Shown: positions 9,681-20,462, counted from the stretch's first letter. The stretch: 64,000 bases of DNA from a bacterium (GCA_016290135.1 JAEESW010000005.1:1-64000), one strand, 5' to 3'. Numbers and translations: made by a program. The notes: generated by a model not told the origin, from the letters alone.

Positions 9681-11809
9681 TCGATCGCTTTCCACTCTTC
9701 GTCTGTGAAAAGTTTGCTGGTGTAGTGAACGCCGGAGATAGCGTGATAGGTAGAATCTATGCGGAGCTCTTCGTTGTCAGGCCTCATGCTGAGAGCGCCT
9801 CTGACTTTGTCGGGACGTTTTACCCAGTAGGTATCCTCGTCTTTGAACTGAAGTCCGAGAGCGTATCCCATCATTCCGCGCAGAGCTTTGGAATATCTTT
9901 CGTAACGTTCCTTATCCCCTACTTCGCGTGCAAGTCTGGTCGCAGCGGAAAGACCTTCCGAGTAAACGCCTGTTCCTGCGAACTGAGTGCTGAGAGCTCC
10001 CTGTCTGCCGGGTTCGGCATCGCTGCCGAGCGGTTTGTACTTTTTGAGCATCCAGTCCATAAGCTGGAAAACGAAATCAGCGTATCTTTTGTCTTTAGTC
10101 GCGCTGTAAGCTTCCTGGTAAGCACGTGCCTGCCACGGAACGAACGGCCCCTGCTGGTTTTCCTTTTTGTTCCAGAACGCCTGGTAGAAAGGATAAGCCT
10201 TCTCCACTGCTTCGAGAGCCGGCTTGTATCCTGTCTTTTTGTAGTAGCGCATGAGCATGAGAAGCGTTTCGCCCGGATAGTAATTCTGGTCGACATCTCT
10301 GTGTTTTCCGTTGAAATCGGTAAGAAGTTTTCCGTCGGGCTGCTGCAGTGAGATTATCGCGTCAACCATTTTCTTCATCGTATCTTCATATCCCGGGACT
10401 TCGAGTTCTGCCATAGCTGCCATAAGAAAAGCCGTTCCGGCGATGCTGTGGACTTTGCGCTGATAAGGCCAGTCGAGCCATTTTCCGCCATGCCCGTCCT
10501 TTATGAATCTTGCGAATGTGTCGATCGCCCTTTTTACGCTTGCGATCTTGACCGGATCCTTCTGGTCTTTCGCGATCTCAGCAAGGACGAATATCGCGTT
10601 CAGGTTTCTGAGTCCCCAGTCTTCGGCTGGTTCCAGATCCTTAGAGGGGAAGAATGTGTACATGTATCTTCCAGCTTCCTCGCCTTCGGTGATCTGGTTT
10701 CTCAGATACCAGCCCCATGCGTTGTTTACCGCATCAATCAGATCCTGTCTCGTAACATTTTCGACATAGACGCGGCTTCTCGTGAAAGCCTGCTCCTTCG
10801 CCTTTTCCATTTTTTCGCTGAGAACGAAATTCTGTGTCATGAAAACTGATATTTTCGCGGTTTTCCAGTCATGTTCCTGAAGTCCGGCATCGACCGCAAG
10901 CTGGCGGACGACTCCGACACCGTCCTCGATCTGGTTTCTGACTATGTAAACCGGAAGCATAGCCGCGCTTTTGCCGTCTTTCGAAAGTGTGAATCCCATT
11001 CCGGCCCTCTTTTTCGAATTAAGAAGCTGTTCCGACGGATTCCTTAGTTCCATCTGCGAGTGAAGGACAGAAAGTTCGACCGATGCCTTGGCTGAGTCGT
11101 CAGGTCTGATCTTTTCGACAAGCTCTTTCATTGCGGAGGAAATAGTTGCGGAAGAAGAGATCACCATGTCTGTTACGACCGCATTTCTGAAAACAGAGAC
11201 CGCAAGTCCCGTTTTTTTACCGCCAAGTTCCGCGGGAACAGCCGATACAGCCTCTTCAGCAGTGCATTTCTTATCTGCAAAGCAGCGGATCTTGTCGGAG
11301 AGGAGCTGAGCCTCTTCGAGAGTTATCTTTTCGCTGTTGAAAGCCTCGATCTGCGCGATGAGCGGAACTTTCGAGCGCTCGCGGACAACTGAAAAAGTCG
11401 TTCTGCCGTAAAGTTTGCCGCCTACTCTGACGTCCAAACGCCAGTTTCCGGCAGCCATCGGCTTCGGACCTCTGTAGTAAACAAGGGAACGCTTCCACTC
11501 AGGCTTCATCTCCATCTTTTTGGAATATGCGACTTTACCTTCAGGGTTTATCCAAAGATATTCCACGGTATATTCTTTCGAAGCGCCCTTCCAGTAGGCA
11601 CGGAGCGCGACCCTTTCATCTTCGACCGAAAAAGTATCGGTGATCTCCTTCAGACCGCTCGAATCTGAATTCGGTATCCCGACCATGACGTCCTTAAGAG
11701 TGGTTTCCGAAACGACTGCGTCGGATTCCGGAGAGATCGCGCTGCTGCACGAAGCAACAGCGAGAAAGGAACAGATCAGAACAAGACAAACGATTGATTT
11801 TTTAGACAT
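9671..11809 (-). CDS. Lipoprotein with C-terminal alpha/alpha-toroid (six-hairpin-like) domain
   Basis: Lipobox 'FLAVASCSSA'; repeated helical hairpins with 'QQPDGKLLTDFNG', 'YYPGETLLMLMRYYKKTG'. Confidence 0.6.
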   Translation of the reverse strand: MSKKSIVCLVLICSFLAVASCSSAISPESDAVVSETTLKDVMVGIPNSDSSGLKEITDTFSVEDERVALRAYWKGASKEYTVEYLWINPEGKVAYSKKMEMKPEWKRSLVYYRGPKPMAAGNWRLDVRVGGKLYGRTTFSVVRERSKVPLIAQIEAFNSEKITLEEAQLLSDKIRCFADKKCTAEEAVSAVPAELGGKKTGLAVSVFRNAVVTDMVISSSATISSAMKELVEKIRPDDSAKASVELSVLHSQMELRNPSEQLLNSKKRAGMGFTLSKDGKSAAMLPVYIVRNQIEDGVGVVRQLAVDAGLQEHDWKTAKISVFMTQNFVLSEKMEKAKEQAFTRSRVYVENVTRQDLIDAVNNAWGWYLRNQITEGEEAGRYMYTFFPSKDLEPAEDWGLRNLNAIFVLAEIAKDQKDPVKIASVKRAIDTFARFIKDGHGGKWLDWPYQRKVHSIAGTAFLMAAMAELEVPGYEDTMKKMVDAIISLQQPDGKLLTDFNGKHRDVDQNYYPGETLLMLMRYYKKTGYKPALEAVEKAYPFYQAFWNKKENQQGPFVPWQARAYQEAYSATKDKRYADFVFQLMDWMLKKYKPLGSDAEPGRQGALSTQFAGTGVYSEGLSAATRLAREVGDKERYERYSKALRGMMGYALGLQFKDEDTYWVKRPDKVRGALSMRPDNEELRIDSTYHAISGVHYTSKLFTDEEWKAIEWK

Positions 11810-11855
11810 TTTAACCTCCGCAAGAAATCACATCATCCTACATAAAAATATTTTC

Positions 11856-12872
11856 TCAATGTATTTTCGGCCTTACTGTCGGAGAGACATCAAAATCGGG
11901 ATCTGAAAAATTTCCTCTGAAGAAGTCATCCATTGCAGCGGCTGCGACCATCGCGCCGTTGTCCTGACAGTATTTAAGTTCTGGAAGATAAAGCTCCAGG
12001 GCGTATTTTTTCGAGATATTTTCTGCCATCTTTCTGACTGCGCTGTTTGCGCTCACTCCGCCAGCGACGACGAAAGCGGTGTATTTTTTCCTCGAAAGGG
12101 CAAGTTTCACCTTTCTTTCGATAAGTTCGACGATCCGGTCCTGGAAAGAAGCCATAAGAGAAGGCATATCGACTTCACCTTCATCCAGAAAGCGTTTCAC
12201 AGCCGACTTTATTCCGCTGAAAGAAAAGACTATCTCGTCGGCATACTTATTGTTGTTCTTCAATAAATACGGCAGCTTATATTTTGAAGGTTCTCCGTTT
12301 TTCGCCATTTTGTCGATTATCGGCCCGCCAGGATAACCGAGATCGGCCATCTTCGCGATCTTGTCGAAAGCCTCTCCTGCGGCATCATCCATCGTTTCGC
12401 CGAGCACTGTTCTTTCATCTTCCGATATCTCGATAAGCGAAGTGTGACCGCCCGAAACTACGAGCGCGAGATAAGGAAATTCCGGCCTTTTTTCCCTTTC
12501 GAGAAAAGCTGAAGCGATGTGGGCGTTCAGATGGTTGACTGCGATCAGCGGTCTTTTCCAGCCTAAAGCGAGCCCTTTCGCGGCACTGACACCGATGAGC
12601 AGGCTTCCGATAAGCCCCGGATAGTTCGTTACAGCTATAGCCGAAATGTCGTTTTTCGTCTTTCCGGCCTCTTTGAGGGCAGCATCGACCGCAGGGATGA
12701 CCCACGCAAGGTGATTTCTCGAGGCGATCTCCGGAATGACTCCGCCGAAAAGCCTGTGGACACTTGTCTGAGAAACAGTTTTCACCGACAGAACGTGAAA
12801 ATCCGACGAAACAACAGCGACCGAAGTGTCGTCGCAGCTGCTTTCTATGCCGAGAAGATAGTTTTCACTCAT
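11856..12872 (-). CDS. tsaD: tRNA N6-adenosine threonylcarbamoyltransferase
   Basis: 'LGIESSCDDTSVAVV', 'NHLNAHIAS', 'VVSGGHTSL', 'VAGGVSANSAVR'. Confidence 0.97.
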   Translation of the reverse strand: MSENYLLGIESSCDDTSVAVVSSDFHVLSVKTVSQTSVHRLFGGVIPEIASRNHLAWVIPAVDAALKEAGKTKNDISAIAVTNYPGLIGSLLIGVSAAKGLALGWKRPLIAVNHLNAHIASAFLEREKRPEFPYLALVVSGGHTSLIEISEDERTVLGETMDDAAGEAFDKIAKMADLGYPGGPIIDKMAKNGEPSKYKLPYLLKNNNKYADEIVFSFSGIKSAVKRFLDEGEVDMPSLMASFQDRIVELIERKVKLALSRKKYTAFVVAGGVSANSAVRKMAENISKKYALELYLPELKYCQDNGAMVAAAAMDDFFRGNFSDPDFDVSPTVRPKIH

Positions 12873-12884
12873 TTTAAGCCGTTA

Positions 12885-13922
12885 TCAGAGAAATTTTTTG
12901 AAAAGTGCCAGAATGCCCTGCGCCCATGCGATCCTGTGGGTCGTTCCGGTCCCTTTCGCGATCGAATCCTTGTTGTCGATATACCACTGATAGCTTCTGA
13001 TAAGAGCCTGCGATTCGTCGTATTTCGGTTCCCAGCCCAAAACTTTTCTCGCCTTGTCGACGGAAACGAAACTGTCTGTGTGCGCCGTTCCGTAAACCCA
13101 CTTGTAAAGCGGCGAAAGATGAAGTTTTTCAAAGATCGTAAGGGCAGGGATCACGAGCCAGACAGGTGTGTGCATTACTCTCGAGCCGCTTTTCGCGTAT
13201 TCGCAGAGAGCTCCGACATAGTCGTTTTCAGAGAGATTGCTGACCGCGCCGATGTTGAAAATGTCGTTCGCATCGTCACCAGCGTGCGAAAGTGCGAGAT
13301 AGACCGCGTCGCAGAGGTCATCGACTTCAAGAAGCTGGTATCTGTTCTTTCCGTTGCCGATGAGCGGTATCTTGTGCCCTTCTTCGACCCAGTTGTAAAG
13401 GATCTGGAAAACACCGAGGCGGTATGTTCCGATGAAGGTCTTCGGTCTGATCGTCGAGATGTAGAGCCCTTTTTCGCGGTATTCGTTGCAAATGCCTTCA
13501 AGTGCGACCTTGCTTTCGCCGTAGTTGCCGACACCTTCGAGTTTGTCCGTTTCGAAAAGCGGATGATGATCCGGAACGCCGTAAACCGCGGTAGATGAGA
13601 TCACGGCGACTCTTTTGACTTTGTGTTTGTAGCAGAGACTAAGGACGTTCCTGCTCCCGTCGACGTTTGTCGAGAAGATCTCCTCTCTCGTTGCGAGCGG
13701 AAGCGCAGCAGCCGCGTGGATAACCCAGTCGGTCTGGGAGATGAGCTCGTCCATTTTCTTTTCGTCGCGGACATCGCCGTTTACAAGTTTGACCGATTTG
13801 TCGTAATCCTCGGCATGGTATTCGGCAATGTCGAGAAGTGTTACATCACAACCCATTTCGACACATTTTTTTGTCATGTGAAGCGCGAAAAATCCCGCGC
13901 CGCCGGTGATAAGAACTCTCAT
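12885..13922 (-). CDS. NAD-dependent epimerase/dehydratase (3-beta-HSD-like)
   Basis: 'VLITGGAGFFALHM' Rossmann motif; 'YGESKVALEGI' YxxxK. Confidence 0.85.
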   Translation of the reverse strand: MRVLITGGAGFFALHMTKKCVEMGCDVTLLDIAEYHAEDYDKSVKLVNGDVRDEKKMDELISQTDWVIHAAAALPLATREEIFSTNVDGSRNVLSLCYKHKVKRVAVISSTAVYGVPDHHPLFETDKLEGVGNYGESKVALEGICNEYREKGLYISTIRPKTFIGTYRLGVFQILYNWVEEGHKIPLIGNGKNRYQLLEVDDLCDAVYLALSHAGDDANDIFNIGAVSNLSENDYVGALCEYAKSGSRVMHTPVWLVIPALTIFEKLHLSPLYKWVYGTAHTDSFVSVDKARKVLGWEPKYDESQALIRSYQWYIDNKDSIAKGTGTTHRIAWAQGILALFKKFL

Positions 13923-13931
13923 TTTTTCCTC

Positions 13932-14960
13932 CTATTTGAATTCATTCGGATAAAGTTCAGCCTGTTCGGGGAAAAGCTCGGCACTATTTTCTTTAACAAC
14001 CGTGCAGTCCCACGAAGGATCTATTCTCTTGAAAATAAAAACACTTTCGCTCGGATCAGCCCCGGCCGGAGAAGTCGGCGCGCCGTTTTGAAGGAGCGGG
14101 CTGCTCGTCCACATGACGCTCTGAGCTTCGAACCATGTCGCAATGCCGTGGACTTCGCCGTTTTCGTCAAGAACACCGTCCAGGATGGTGCTCACTTTCT
14201 GCAGGATCTCCGCATCTGCGTTCAAAGCCCCTTTTGTCATTATTCTAAGACCATTCACTCCCGTTCCGTCGCCATCGAAGACCCTTTCATCGTCTATGTC
14301 GGACGGCAGAGGTTCGTTTTCCGGGTCGTCAAGAGTGCAGGAACGCACTTCCCAGAGCTTGTCCTGACGGAACTTGATCTCTCCGTTTTCCCCGTAAGAA
14401 AGATAGAATGTTTTATCCACATTCCCAAGACTTTCGGCAAAACTATCCGGGACCACCGCCGAGATCAAAGATGTCCCGACTCCTGTTTTCAAGCGGCACA
14501 TTTCAGTGTGCGCATTCAGAACGCCATCTTCCTGCGAGTAGATATCGACTTTTGAGACCATTATCGCCCAGGCCGGAAGCGTCGAACCTATTACAGGCAC
14601 CTTTGACGAGCCTTTGAAAACGGTAAGATTGACCCATGTCCCGGTCATATCAGGATAAGTTTCCACAATCTCACCGTCATCGTCCGGAGTTTCGGCATCA
14701 GTTTTCTGAACATCATCGGTCATGTCGTTTTTTTCATCAATTTCGCTGTCGGTCGCATCGTCTTCATCCGCCTCAGCTTCGGCAGTATCGGCGTCAGTCT
14801 CGTCAAAATCTTCGTCAATGTCCTCGACACCTTCCCTTTCTTCCGGATCCTGATGTGAATTTTTGAGATTGCACGAACCCAAAATGCAGAGAAAAAGCAA
14901 GTAATAGTAAAGAAGGTAGTGATTTTTGAACCTGCGGACAATTTCCAAATCGATCTCCAA
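13932..14960 (-). CDS. Hypothetical lipoprotein with acidic linker
   Basis: 'LFLCILGSCNLKNSHQDPEEREGVEDIDEDFDETDADTAEAEADEDD'. Confidence 0.65.
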   Translation of the reverse strand: MEIDLEIVRRFKNHYLLYYYLLFLCILGSCNLKNSHQDPEEREGVEDIDEDFDETDADTAEAEADEDDATDSEIDEKNDMTDDVQKTDAETPDDDGEIVETYPDMTGTWVNLTVFKGSSKVPVIGSTLPAWAIMVSKVDIYSQEDGVLNAHTEMCRLKTGVGTSLISAVVPDSFAESLGNVDKTFYLSYGENGEIKFRQDKLWEVRSCTLDDPENEPLPSDIDDERVFDGDGTGVNGLRIMTKGALNADAEILQKVSTILDGVLDENGEVHGIATWFEAQSVMWTSSPLLQNGAPTSPAGADPSESVFIFKRIDPSWDCTVVKENSAELFPEQAELYPNEFK

Positions 14961-14973
14961 TCAAATCAACAAG

Positions 14974-15768
14974 TTATCTATTCATAAAAAACTTTTTCAA
15001 ATCGTTTTTCTTCAGCTCGGGATAGACCTTCGCCGCAATTTCACAGGCAGTTTTAGCCGAAATTCCCGATTTTGCAATCAAATCGAGCAATTCTTCATCG
15101 ATTTCAGCCGATCTTTCCCCTTTTTTCAAAGGCTCGGCAACGACTGTGAATTCTCCCTTCTCCTTAACTTCGCCGCCTGTGTAGACGAAGATCTCCTCAA
15201 ACTGCTTCGTAAGTTCGCGCCCGACGACTATCCTCGAGCACTTTTCTTTGATCATTTCAAGCAGATCCTTTATCCTCGTCGGAGCTTCGTAAAAGACGAC
15301 GGGAAGCCCGAAAGAGAGGAATCTTTCACATTCCGCGGCCCTTTCAGCCCCTTTTGACGGAAGAAAACCGGCAAAAACGAACGAATTTTCAAGAGAACCG
15401 CAGCATGAAAATGCCGAGACCGCGGCACTTGCGCCCGGAACCGGCACGACCGGAATGTTCTCGTCAAGTGCAGCACGGACTAGGAATTTTCCCGGGTCGC
15501 TCACGGCAGGAGTCCCGGCATCGCTTATCAGTGCTATGTTCTTGCCGCTTTTGAGCTCTTCGATATGCTGTTCCAAATACTTTTTTTCGGTAAATTTGTG
15601 GTATGAAAAAATCGGTTTTTTTATCCCGAGCCGGCTCAGCATGCTGCCGGAAACGCGGCTGTCTTCGGCAAGGACAAGGTCGCAACTCTCAAGCACGGAA
15701 ACAGCTCTTGAGGTGATGTCCCCCATGTTTCCGATCGGAGTCGCAGTCACGAAAAGAGTTCCCGCCAT
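14974..15768 (-). CDS. rsmI: 16S rRNA (cytidine(1402)-2'-O)-methyltransferase
   Basis: 'LFVTATPIGNMGDITSRAVSVLESCDLVLAEDSR', 'ALISDAGTPAVSDPG'. Confidence 0.95.
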   Translation of the reverse strand: MAGTLFVTATPIGNMGDITSRAVSVLESCDLVLAEDSRVSGSMLSRLGIKKPIFSYHKFTEKKYLEQHIEELKSGKNIALISDAGTPAVSDPGKFLVRAALDENIPVVPVPGASAAVSAFSCCGSLENSFVFAGFLPSKGAERAAECERFLSFGLPVVFYEAPTRIKDLLEMIKEKCSRIVVGRELTKQFEEIFVYTGGEVKEKGEFTVVAEPLKKGERSAEIDEELLDLIAKSGISAKTACEIAAKVYPELKKNDLKKFFMNR

Positions 15769-15769
15769 T

Positions 15770-16150
15770 TCAGTACCCCGTAGTGTCGAAAGCGGCCTCG
15801 ATATAGTCGATATCGAAAGTGCCGTCCTCTTTTTTTATGAGCCCTGCCACATCAAAGCGGATATTGAGATCCTGAAAGTGCATCCTTTTGCTCTGAATAT
15901 AATAAGTGGCTGTTTTTATTATGTGTTTTATTTTCGCAGGATGTATCGTTTCAAGCGGAGTGCCGCCGTCCCAGAACTGACGGTCCCAGCTCCTGACCTC
16001 GACGAAAGCAAGCGTGTCGCCCTTTTTCGCAATGATATCAAGTTCTCCGCCTTTCATGAAGAAGTTCCTGTCGAGAATCTCCCAGCCTTTTTTCATAAGC
16101 CAGTCTGCCGTAAAAGATTCGGCTTCTGCCCCTGATTCGCGAGTGTTCAT
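15770..16150 (-). CDS. YraN/UPF0102 family protein
   Basis: 'GAEAESFTADWLMKKGWEILDRNF...GELDIIAKKGDTLAFVEVR'. Confidence 0.88.
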   Translation of the reverse strand: MNTRESGAEAESFTADWLMKKGWEILDRNFFMKGGELDIIAKKGDTLAFVEVRSWDRQFWDGGTPLETIHPAKIKHIIKTATYYIQSKRMHFQDLNIRFDVAGLIKKEDGTFDIDYIEAAFDTTGY

Positions 16151-16602
16151 TTGTATTTTCCGGTAAATCTTTCGCTGTCTTTCTTAATGTCCTTCTCTTT
16201 CAGGTCGTCCTTTCTGTCGAAGGAAGTCTTTCCCCGTGCAAGCCCGATCTCCATCTTCGCCCTGCCGTTTTTGAAATAGATCTCTATCGGCACGACCGTG
16301 AAGCCTTTTTCGCGCACTTTTGCATCCCATTTTCTTATCTCGCGCTTGTTGAGAAGCAGCTTTCTGCGCCTGTCGGATGCGTGATTCCAGATGCTTCCTG
16401 CATTATAGGGCGCGATGTAGAAGCCTACGAGCCACATTTCGCCGTTTATGATGTCGATAAAGCTGTCTCTGAACGAAATATTGCCGTCACGGATCGATTT
16501 TATCTCAGTCCCCTGCAGGACGATCCCTGCTTCGAGTTTATCGAGTATCTCATAAGCCCGAAAGGCTTTTTTGTTTTTTGCGACCGATTTTATTCTGTCC
16601 AT
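16147..16602 (-). CDS. smpB: SsrA-binding protein SmpB
   Basis: 'AYEILDKLEAGIVLQGTEIKSIRDGNISFRDSF', 'YNAGSIWNHASDRRRKLLLNKREI'. Confidence 0.97.
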   Translation of the reverse strand: MDRIKSVAKNKKAFRAYEILDKLEAGIVLQGTEIKSIRDGNISFRDSFIDIINGEMWLVGFYIAPYNAGSIWNHASDRRRKLLLNKREIRKWDAKVREKGFTVVPIEIYFKNGRAKMEIGLARGKTSFDRKDDLKEKDIKKDSERFTGKYK

Positions 16603-16663
16603 TTTGACACCAAAAAATCAAAAACGCATTATTTTACGGAAAAACCGGAAAAAGGCAATTGTT

Positions 16664-17230
16664 TTAGATGATCAGCTGTCCTTTTTCCTTCATGACAGCG
16701 GGATTGAACGTCGCGAAATCGGCCTGATGGATGAAGACCCCTTCGATCCTCTGCGGTCTTCCCTCACCTTCCTTCGCATGGCAGATGATGATGTTCTGGA
16801 TCTCAAGCGGAAGCCCGTGTTTCGCAGCGGCGATAGCACCGCTTATCGGGTGTCTCGCACACTTTCCGGCGTAGCTTTTCCTGTATGCGCCGTCAACTTT
16901 CTCTATCTCCATGAGTTTGCCGACATCGTGAAGAAGCCCGCCTGCGATGACCCAGTCCAGATTGATTTCAAACGGCACTTTTTTGTAGGTCGAGATCATC
17001 GCTTTGGCTATACCCAGAGCCCCTTTCGTGACTGCGACAGTGTGCTCGATAAGGTTTACCCCGTCAGTCGGAGTGAGAAGCGTGAACGGGATCTTCGTAA
17101 GTTCAGTGTAGCTCTTCCAGCCGCCTTCTTTCGCACAGTCCGCCCAGACTTCGACGACCTTTTCAGCCAGAGCCTTGTCCTTCATCTCGGCAAGAAGTTC
17201 GCCGAAAGCCTTTTTAAGTTTTTCTTTCAT
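16664..17230 (-). CDS. HD-domain phosphohydrolase
   Basis: 'NLIEHTVAV', 'GGLLHDVGKLMEIE', 'CARHPISGAIAA' metal-binding H...HD. Confidence 0.8.
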   Translation of the reverse strand: MKEKLKKAFGELLAEMKDKALAEKVVEVWADCAKEGGWKSYTELTKIPFTLLTPTDGVNLIEHTVAVTKGALGIAKAMISTYKKVPFEINLDWVIAGGLLHDVGKLMEIEKVDGAYRKSYAGKCARHPISGAIAAAKHGLPLEIQNIIICHAKEGEGRPQRIEGVFIHQADFATFNPAVMKEKGQLII

Positions 17231-17255
17231 TTGTTCCTCCACAAAAAAAACCGCA

Positions 17256-18218
17256 TTAGTGAGCCTGTCTCGCACAACGAACATAGACTTCAGTCGTGTT
17301 CGACTTACTTTTGTTGTACACCTGAGCGGCATTGAAATTTACAATCCACGCAGAATGAATATATTCGGTTGGAACAGAGGAAGACCAGAGCGAGCCGGAG
17401 TCGCCTAATTTGCTGTATCTTCCGTCGTAATAATAAGAAGAGTAGTTGCACTCTCCTCCGCCTCCAAGCGTACAATCATGGCAGCAGCTTGAGCATGTCC
17501 AGTAATCATTAAAAGACAAATGGTCGTCCGTTTCAGAAACCTTGCATTGGGAATCCCTTCTCCACTTGAGGAGCATCTTTAATTCATCGATTGTCGGCAG
17601 ATGCCAGTCTGAATACCCGCATTTGTTCGAATCGTTCAACTTTTGTTCACAGTAATTAAGCGCACTCAGCCAATCCATTGTTTCAGCTGTTTTTGGTGAC
17701 CACCACAGCTTGGCGTCAATTGTTGTGCAGGGTTCATCCGGATCACCGCTGTCAGCGTCTGCATCCTCGTCAGGCTGCGGATCGGCCTCGTCAGTCGGAT
17801 CCGAAGTGTCAGCGTCGTCGGAATCCGAAGTGCCGGAATCGCTGTCAGAATCTGCATCGTCCGGCTGTTCCGGTGTCGTATCGCCGTCATCGTCAGTTTC
17901 TGCCGCATCGCTGTCCGGATCGCTGCTCGCCGGATCTTTGATGCAGATATTGTTTTCCTCATCGCAGACCAGACCTTTGTTGCAGGTCGCATTCGGGTAA
18001 CATTCGCCGTAAAGTTCGCCCTGCTTTCTGCCTGTTTCTTCATCGTCGGGCTGTTCCGGTGTCGTGTCTGCGGGCTCGCTGTCAGCCGTGCCGGGATCTT
18101 CGTCAGTCACGGTCTCACCCGTGTCGGTGTCGTCTTTGTTTTCGCTGCTGCCTGAACTTCCGCATGAAACAGCGAAAAATATTGAGCAAACTGCAAAAAA
18201 CACAAAAAACTTTTTCAT
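17256..18218 (-). CDS. Lipoprotein with acidic linker and DUF1566/Lcl-like domain
   Basis: 'SCGSSGSSENKDDTDTGETVTDEDPG'; 'YSDWHLPTIDELKMLL...LWSSSVP'. Confidence 0.8.
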   Translation of the reverse strand: MKKFFVFFAVCSIFFAVSCGSSGSSENKDDTDTGETVTDEDPGTADSEPADTTPEQPDDEETGRKQGELYGECYPNATCNKGLVCDEENNICIKDPASSDPDSDAAETDDDGDTTPEQPDDADSDSDSGTSDSDDADTSDPTDEADPQPDEDADADSGDPDEPCTTIDAKLWWSPKTAETMDWLSALNYCEQKLNDSNKCGYSDWHLPTIDELKMLLKWRRDSQCKVSETDDHLSFNDYWTCSSCCHDCTLGGGGECNYSSYYYDGRYSKLGDSGSLWSSSVPTEYIHSAWIVNFNAAQVYNKSKSNTTEVYVRCARQAH

Positions 18219-18363
18219 CTGTTCCTCCTACAAAAAAAACGCGAAATTATAGGTGTTTCATACAGATTGGCAAGAATTTAAGCTTTTACCTTAACATGCA
18301 GACTGGGGGTCTCGGCAACAAAGATCTTGCGATCTTACGCAAATTTACAGCAAGTCTCAAACT

Positions 18364-20313
18364 TTACAACGAAATTTCAGAAAGCAGAGCCGATATCTGG
18401 TTTGCGAATTTTACAGGATTTTTGGGTGTGATCCCTTCGATAAGAAGTGCCTGATCGTAAAGGACTTCAGCCATGTCCTTGAGTTTCTGCGACTCAGGAT
18501 CGGCGTTGTAGATCTCTGTCATCTTCTCAAAAATCTTGTGGTCGGGGTTGATCTCCAGGATCTTCATCGCTTTGGGTGAAGGCATTGCCGACATCGATGC
18601 TTCCGCCAGGACCTGCTCCATGTTGAGACTGAGTCCCGCGCCGCTGACTAAGCAGACTGCGCTGTTTTTGAGCCTTGAGGAAAGGCGCACTTCGCTGACC
18701 TCGTTTCCTAAATATTTTTTGATGGTCTCAAGAAGCGACTTGCTCTCTTCCTCTTTTTCTTTTCTCTTTTCTTCTTTCGCCTTTTTCTCTTCGTCGGTGT
18801 CAAGGTTCAAATCTTCAGCCGCGATGTTCTTGAGCGGTTTTTCCTGATAATTTACGAGCATGGTGGACGCAAATTCGTCGATTTTATCAGTGAAATAAAG
18901 CACTTCATATCCTTTTTCGGCGACAGCTTCCATCTGCGGTATCCCGGCGATGGATTCTTTGTCCTTTCCTGCCGCGTAGTATATTTCCTTCTGCCCTTCC
19001 GGCATCCTTTTTACGTATTCGCCAAGCGTCGTCATTCCTTCGCTCTTTGATGATTCGAAAAGAAGCAGATCCTGCAGCTTTTCCTTGTGTGCGCCGAAAT
19101 CGGAGTAAACGCCCGCCTTCATCGCTCTGCCGAATTCCTTCCAGAATTTCAGGTATTTTTCACGGTCGTTCTCAAGCATGTATTTAAGCGACGCAAGCAC
19201 TTTTTTCTCAAGGTTTTTCGATATTATCTTGAGCTGATTGCTGTGCTGGAGCATCTCACGCGAAATATTGAGCGAGAAATCTGGACTGTCGACGACACCT
19301 TTCACGAAACCGAGGTATTCCGGAACGAGGTCTTTGCACTTTTCCATGATGAAGACCTGCTTGCTGTAAAGCGCGAGGCCTCTTTCAAACTGTGATGAAT
19401 AGAAATTGAACGGCGTTTCGGAGGGGATGAAAAGAAGCGCGGTGTATTCGACCTGACCTTCTCCTTTCGCCTGGATCACATCCAGCGGCTCGTCGTAGGA
19501 ATGGAAAGTGTGCCTGTAAAATTCCTTGTATTCGTCTTCCTTGACATCCGATTTTTCCCTTTTCCAGAGCGGTTTCATCGAGTTTAAAGTCTTGTCTTCG
19601 AGAACCGTCTCCTTCTCTTTCGTGACTTTGCCGTCGGCATCCTTTTCTTCGGGGATCTCGTTTTCGACCGTCATTTTGATCGGATAGCGGATGAAGTCGC
19701 TGTATTTCGAAACGAGCTCTTCAAGTTCGTATCTGTCGAGAAGCATCATCTCCTTGACTGCATCGTCCTTGAGGTAAAGAGTGATCTCAGTCCCGCATTT
19801 TTCAACGCTTGCCTTGTCGATCGTATAGACTCCGTCGCCTTTTGATTCCCAGACAACGCCTTCGGAGGGTTTCGCGCCTGCCGCTCTCGTTCTGATCTTA
19901 ACTCTGTCTGCGACCATGAAAGCACTGTAGAAACCGACACCGAACTGACCGATGAATTCGGCCGCGTTCTTCTCGCCTTCGCCCTTTTCGGCAGCCATTT
20001 TTTCGAAGAATTCCTTTGAGCCGCTGTGGGCGATAGTTCCGATATTCTCGACGACATCGTTGTAAGTCATACCGATCCCGTTATCTGAGATCGTAAGTGT
20101 TTTCAGCTCCTTATCCGGTGTTATCCTGATCTCCGGCTCGCCGCACTCTTTCAAAAGATCGGGCTCGGTCAGAGACTTGAATTTGAGTTTGTCTATCGCA
20201 TCGCTCGCATTTGAAATAAGCTCTCTCAAGAAGATCTCGCGGTTCGTGTAGATCGAATTGATCATAAGGTCAAGCAGTTTCTGGGTCTCGGCCTTGAAAC
20301 TTTTTTCAGCCAT
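18364..20313 (-). CDS. htpG: Molecular chaperone HtpG (Hsp90)
   Basis: 'MAEKSFKAETQKLLDLMINSIYTNREIFLRELISNASDAIDKL', 'IGQFGVGFYSAFMVAD'. Confidence 0.98.
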   Translation of the reverse strand: MAEKSFKAETQKLLDLMINSIYTNREIFLRELISNASDAIDKLKFKSLTEPDLLKECGEPEIRITPDKELKTLTISDNGIGMTYNDVVENIGTIAHSGSKEFFEKMAAEKGEGEKNAAEFIGQFGVGFYSAFMVADRVKIRTRAAGAKPSEGVVWESKGDGVYTIDKASVEKCGTEITLYLKDDAVKEMMLLDRYELEELVSKYSDFIRYPIKMTVENEIPEEKDADGKVTKEKETVLEDKTLNSMKPLWKREKSDVKEDEYKEFYRHTFHSYDEPLDVIQAKGEGQVEYTALLFIPSETPFNFYSSQFERGLALYSKQVFIMEKCKDLVPEYLGFVKGVVDSPDFSLNISREMLQHSNQLKIISKNLEKKVLASLKYMLENDREKYLKFWKEFGRAMKAGVYSDFGAHKEKLQDLLLFESSKSEGMTTLGEYVKRMPEGQKEIYYAAGKDKESIAGIPQMEAVAEKGYEVLYFTDKIDEFASTMLVNYQEKPLKNIAAEDLNLDTDEEKKAKEEKRKEKEEESKSLLETIKKYLGNEVSEVRLSSRLKNSAVCLVSGAGLSLNMEQVLAEASMSAMPSPKAMKILEINPDHKIFEKMTEIYNADPESQKLKDMAEVLYDQALLIEGITPKNPVKFANQISALLSEISL

Positions 20314-20462
20314 TTTCTCCTCCGAAAAAACAATAATAAAAAAAACCGCGTGGATATATAGGGACGGTTTGAGCAAAGTCAATCCCTTTCAAAATGGATT
20401 TTTTCCGAAAAACGACTATAATTTACGGTTTTTTTGATTTTTTAAGATTTAAGAGGAGTTTT

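Noticed and set aside
12711-14555. Two roughly 300-aa plus-strand ORFs (12711-13598, 13623-14555)
   Set aside because: Antisense to the NAD-epimerase and acidic lipoprotein genes; artefacts of codon bias on the opposite strand
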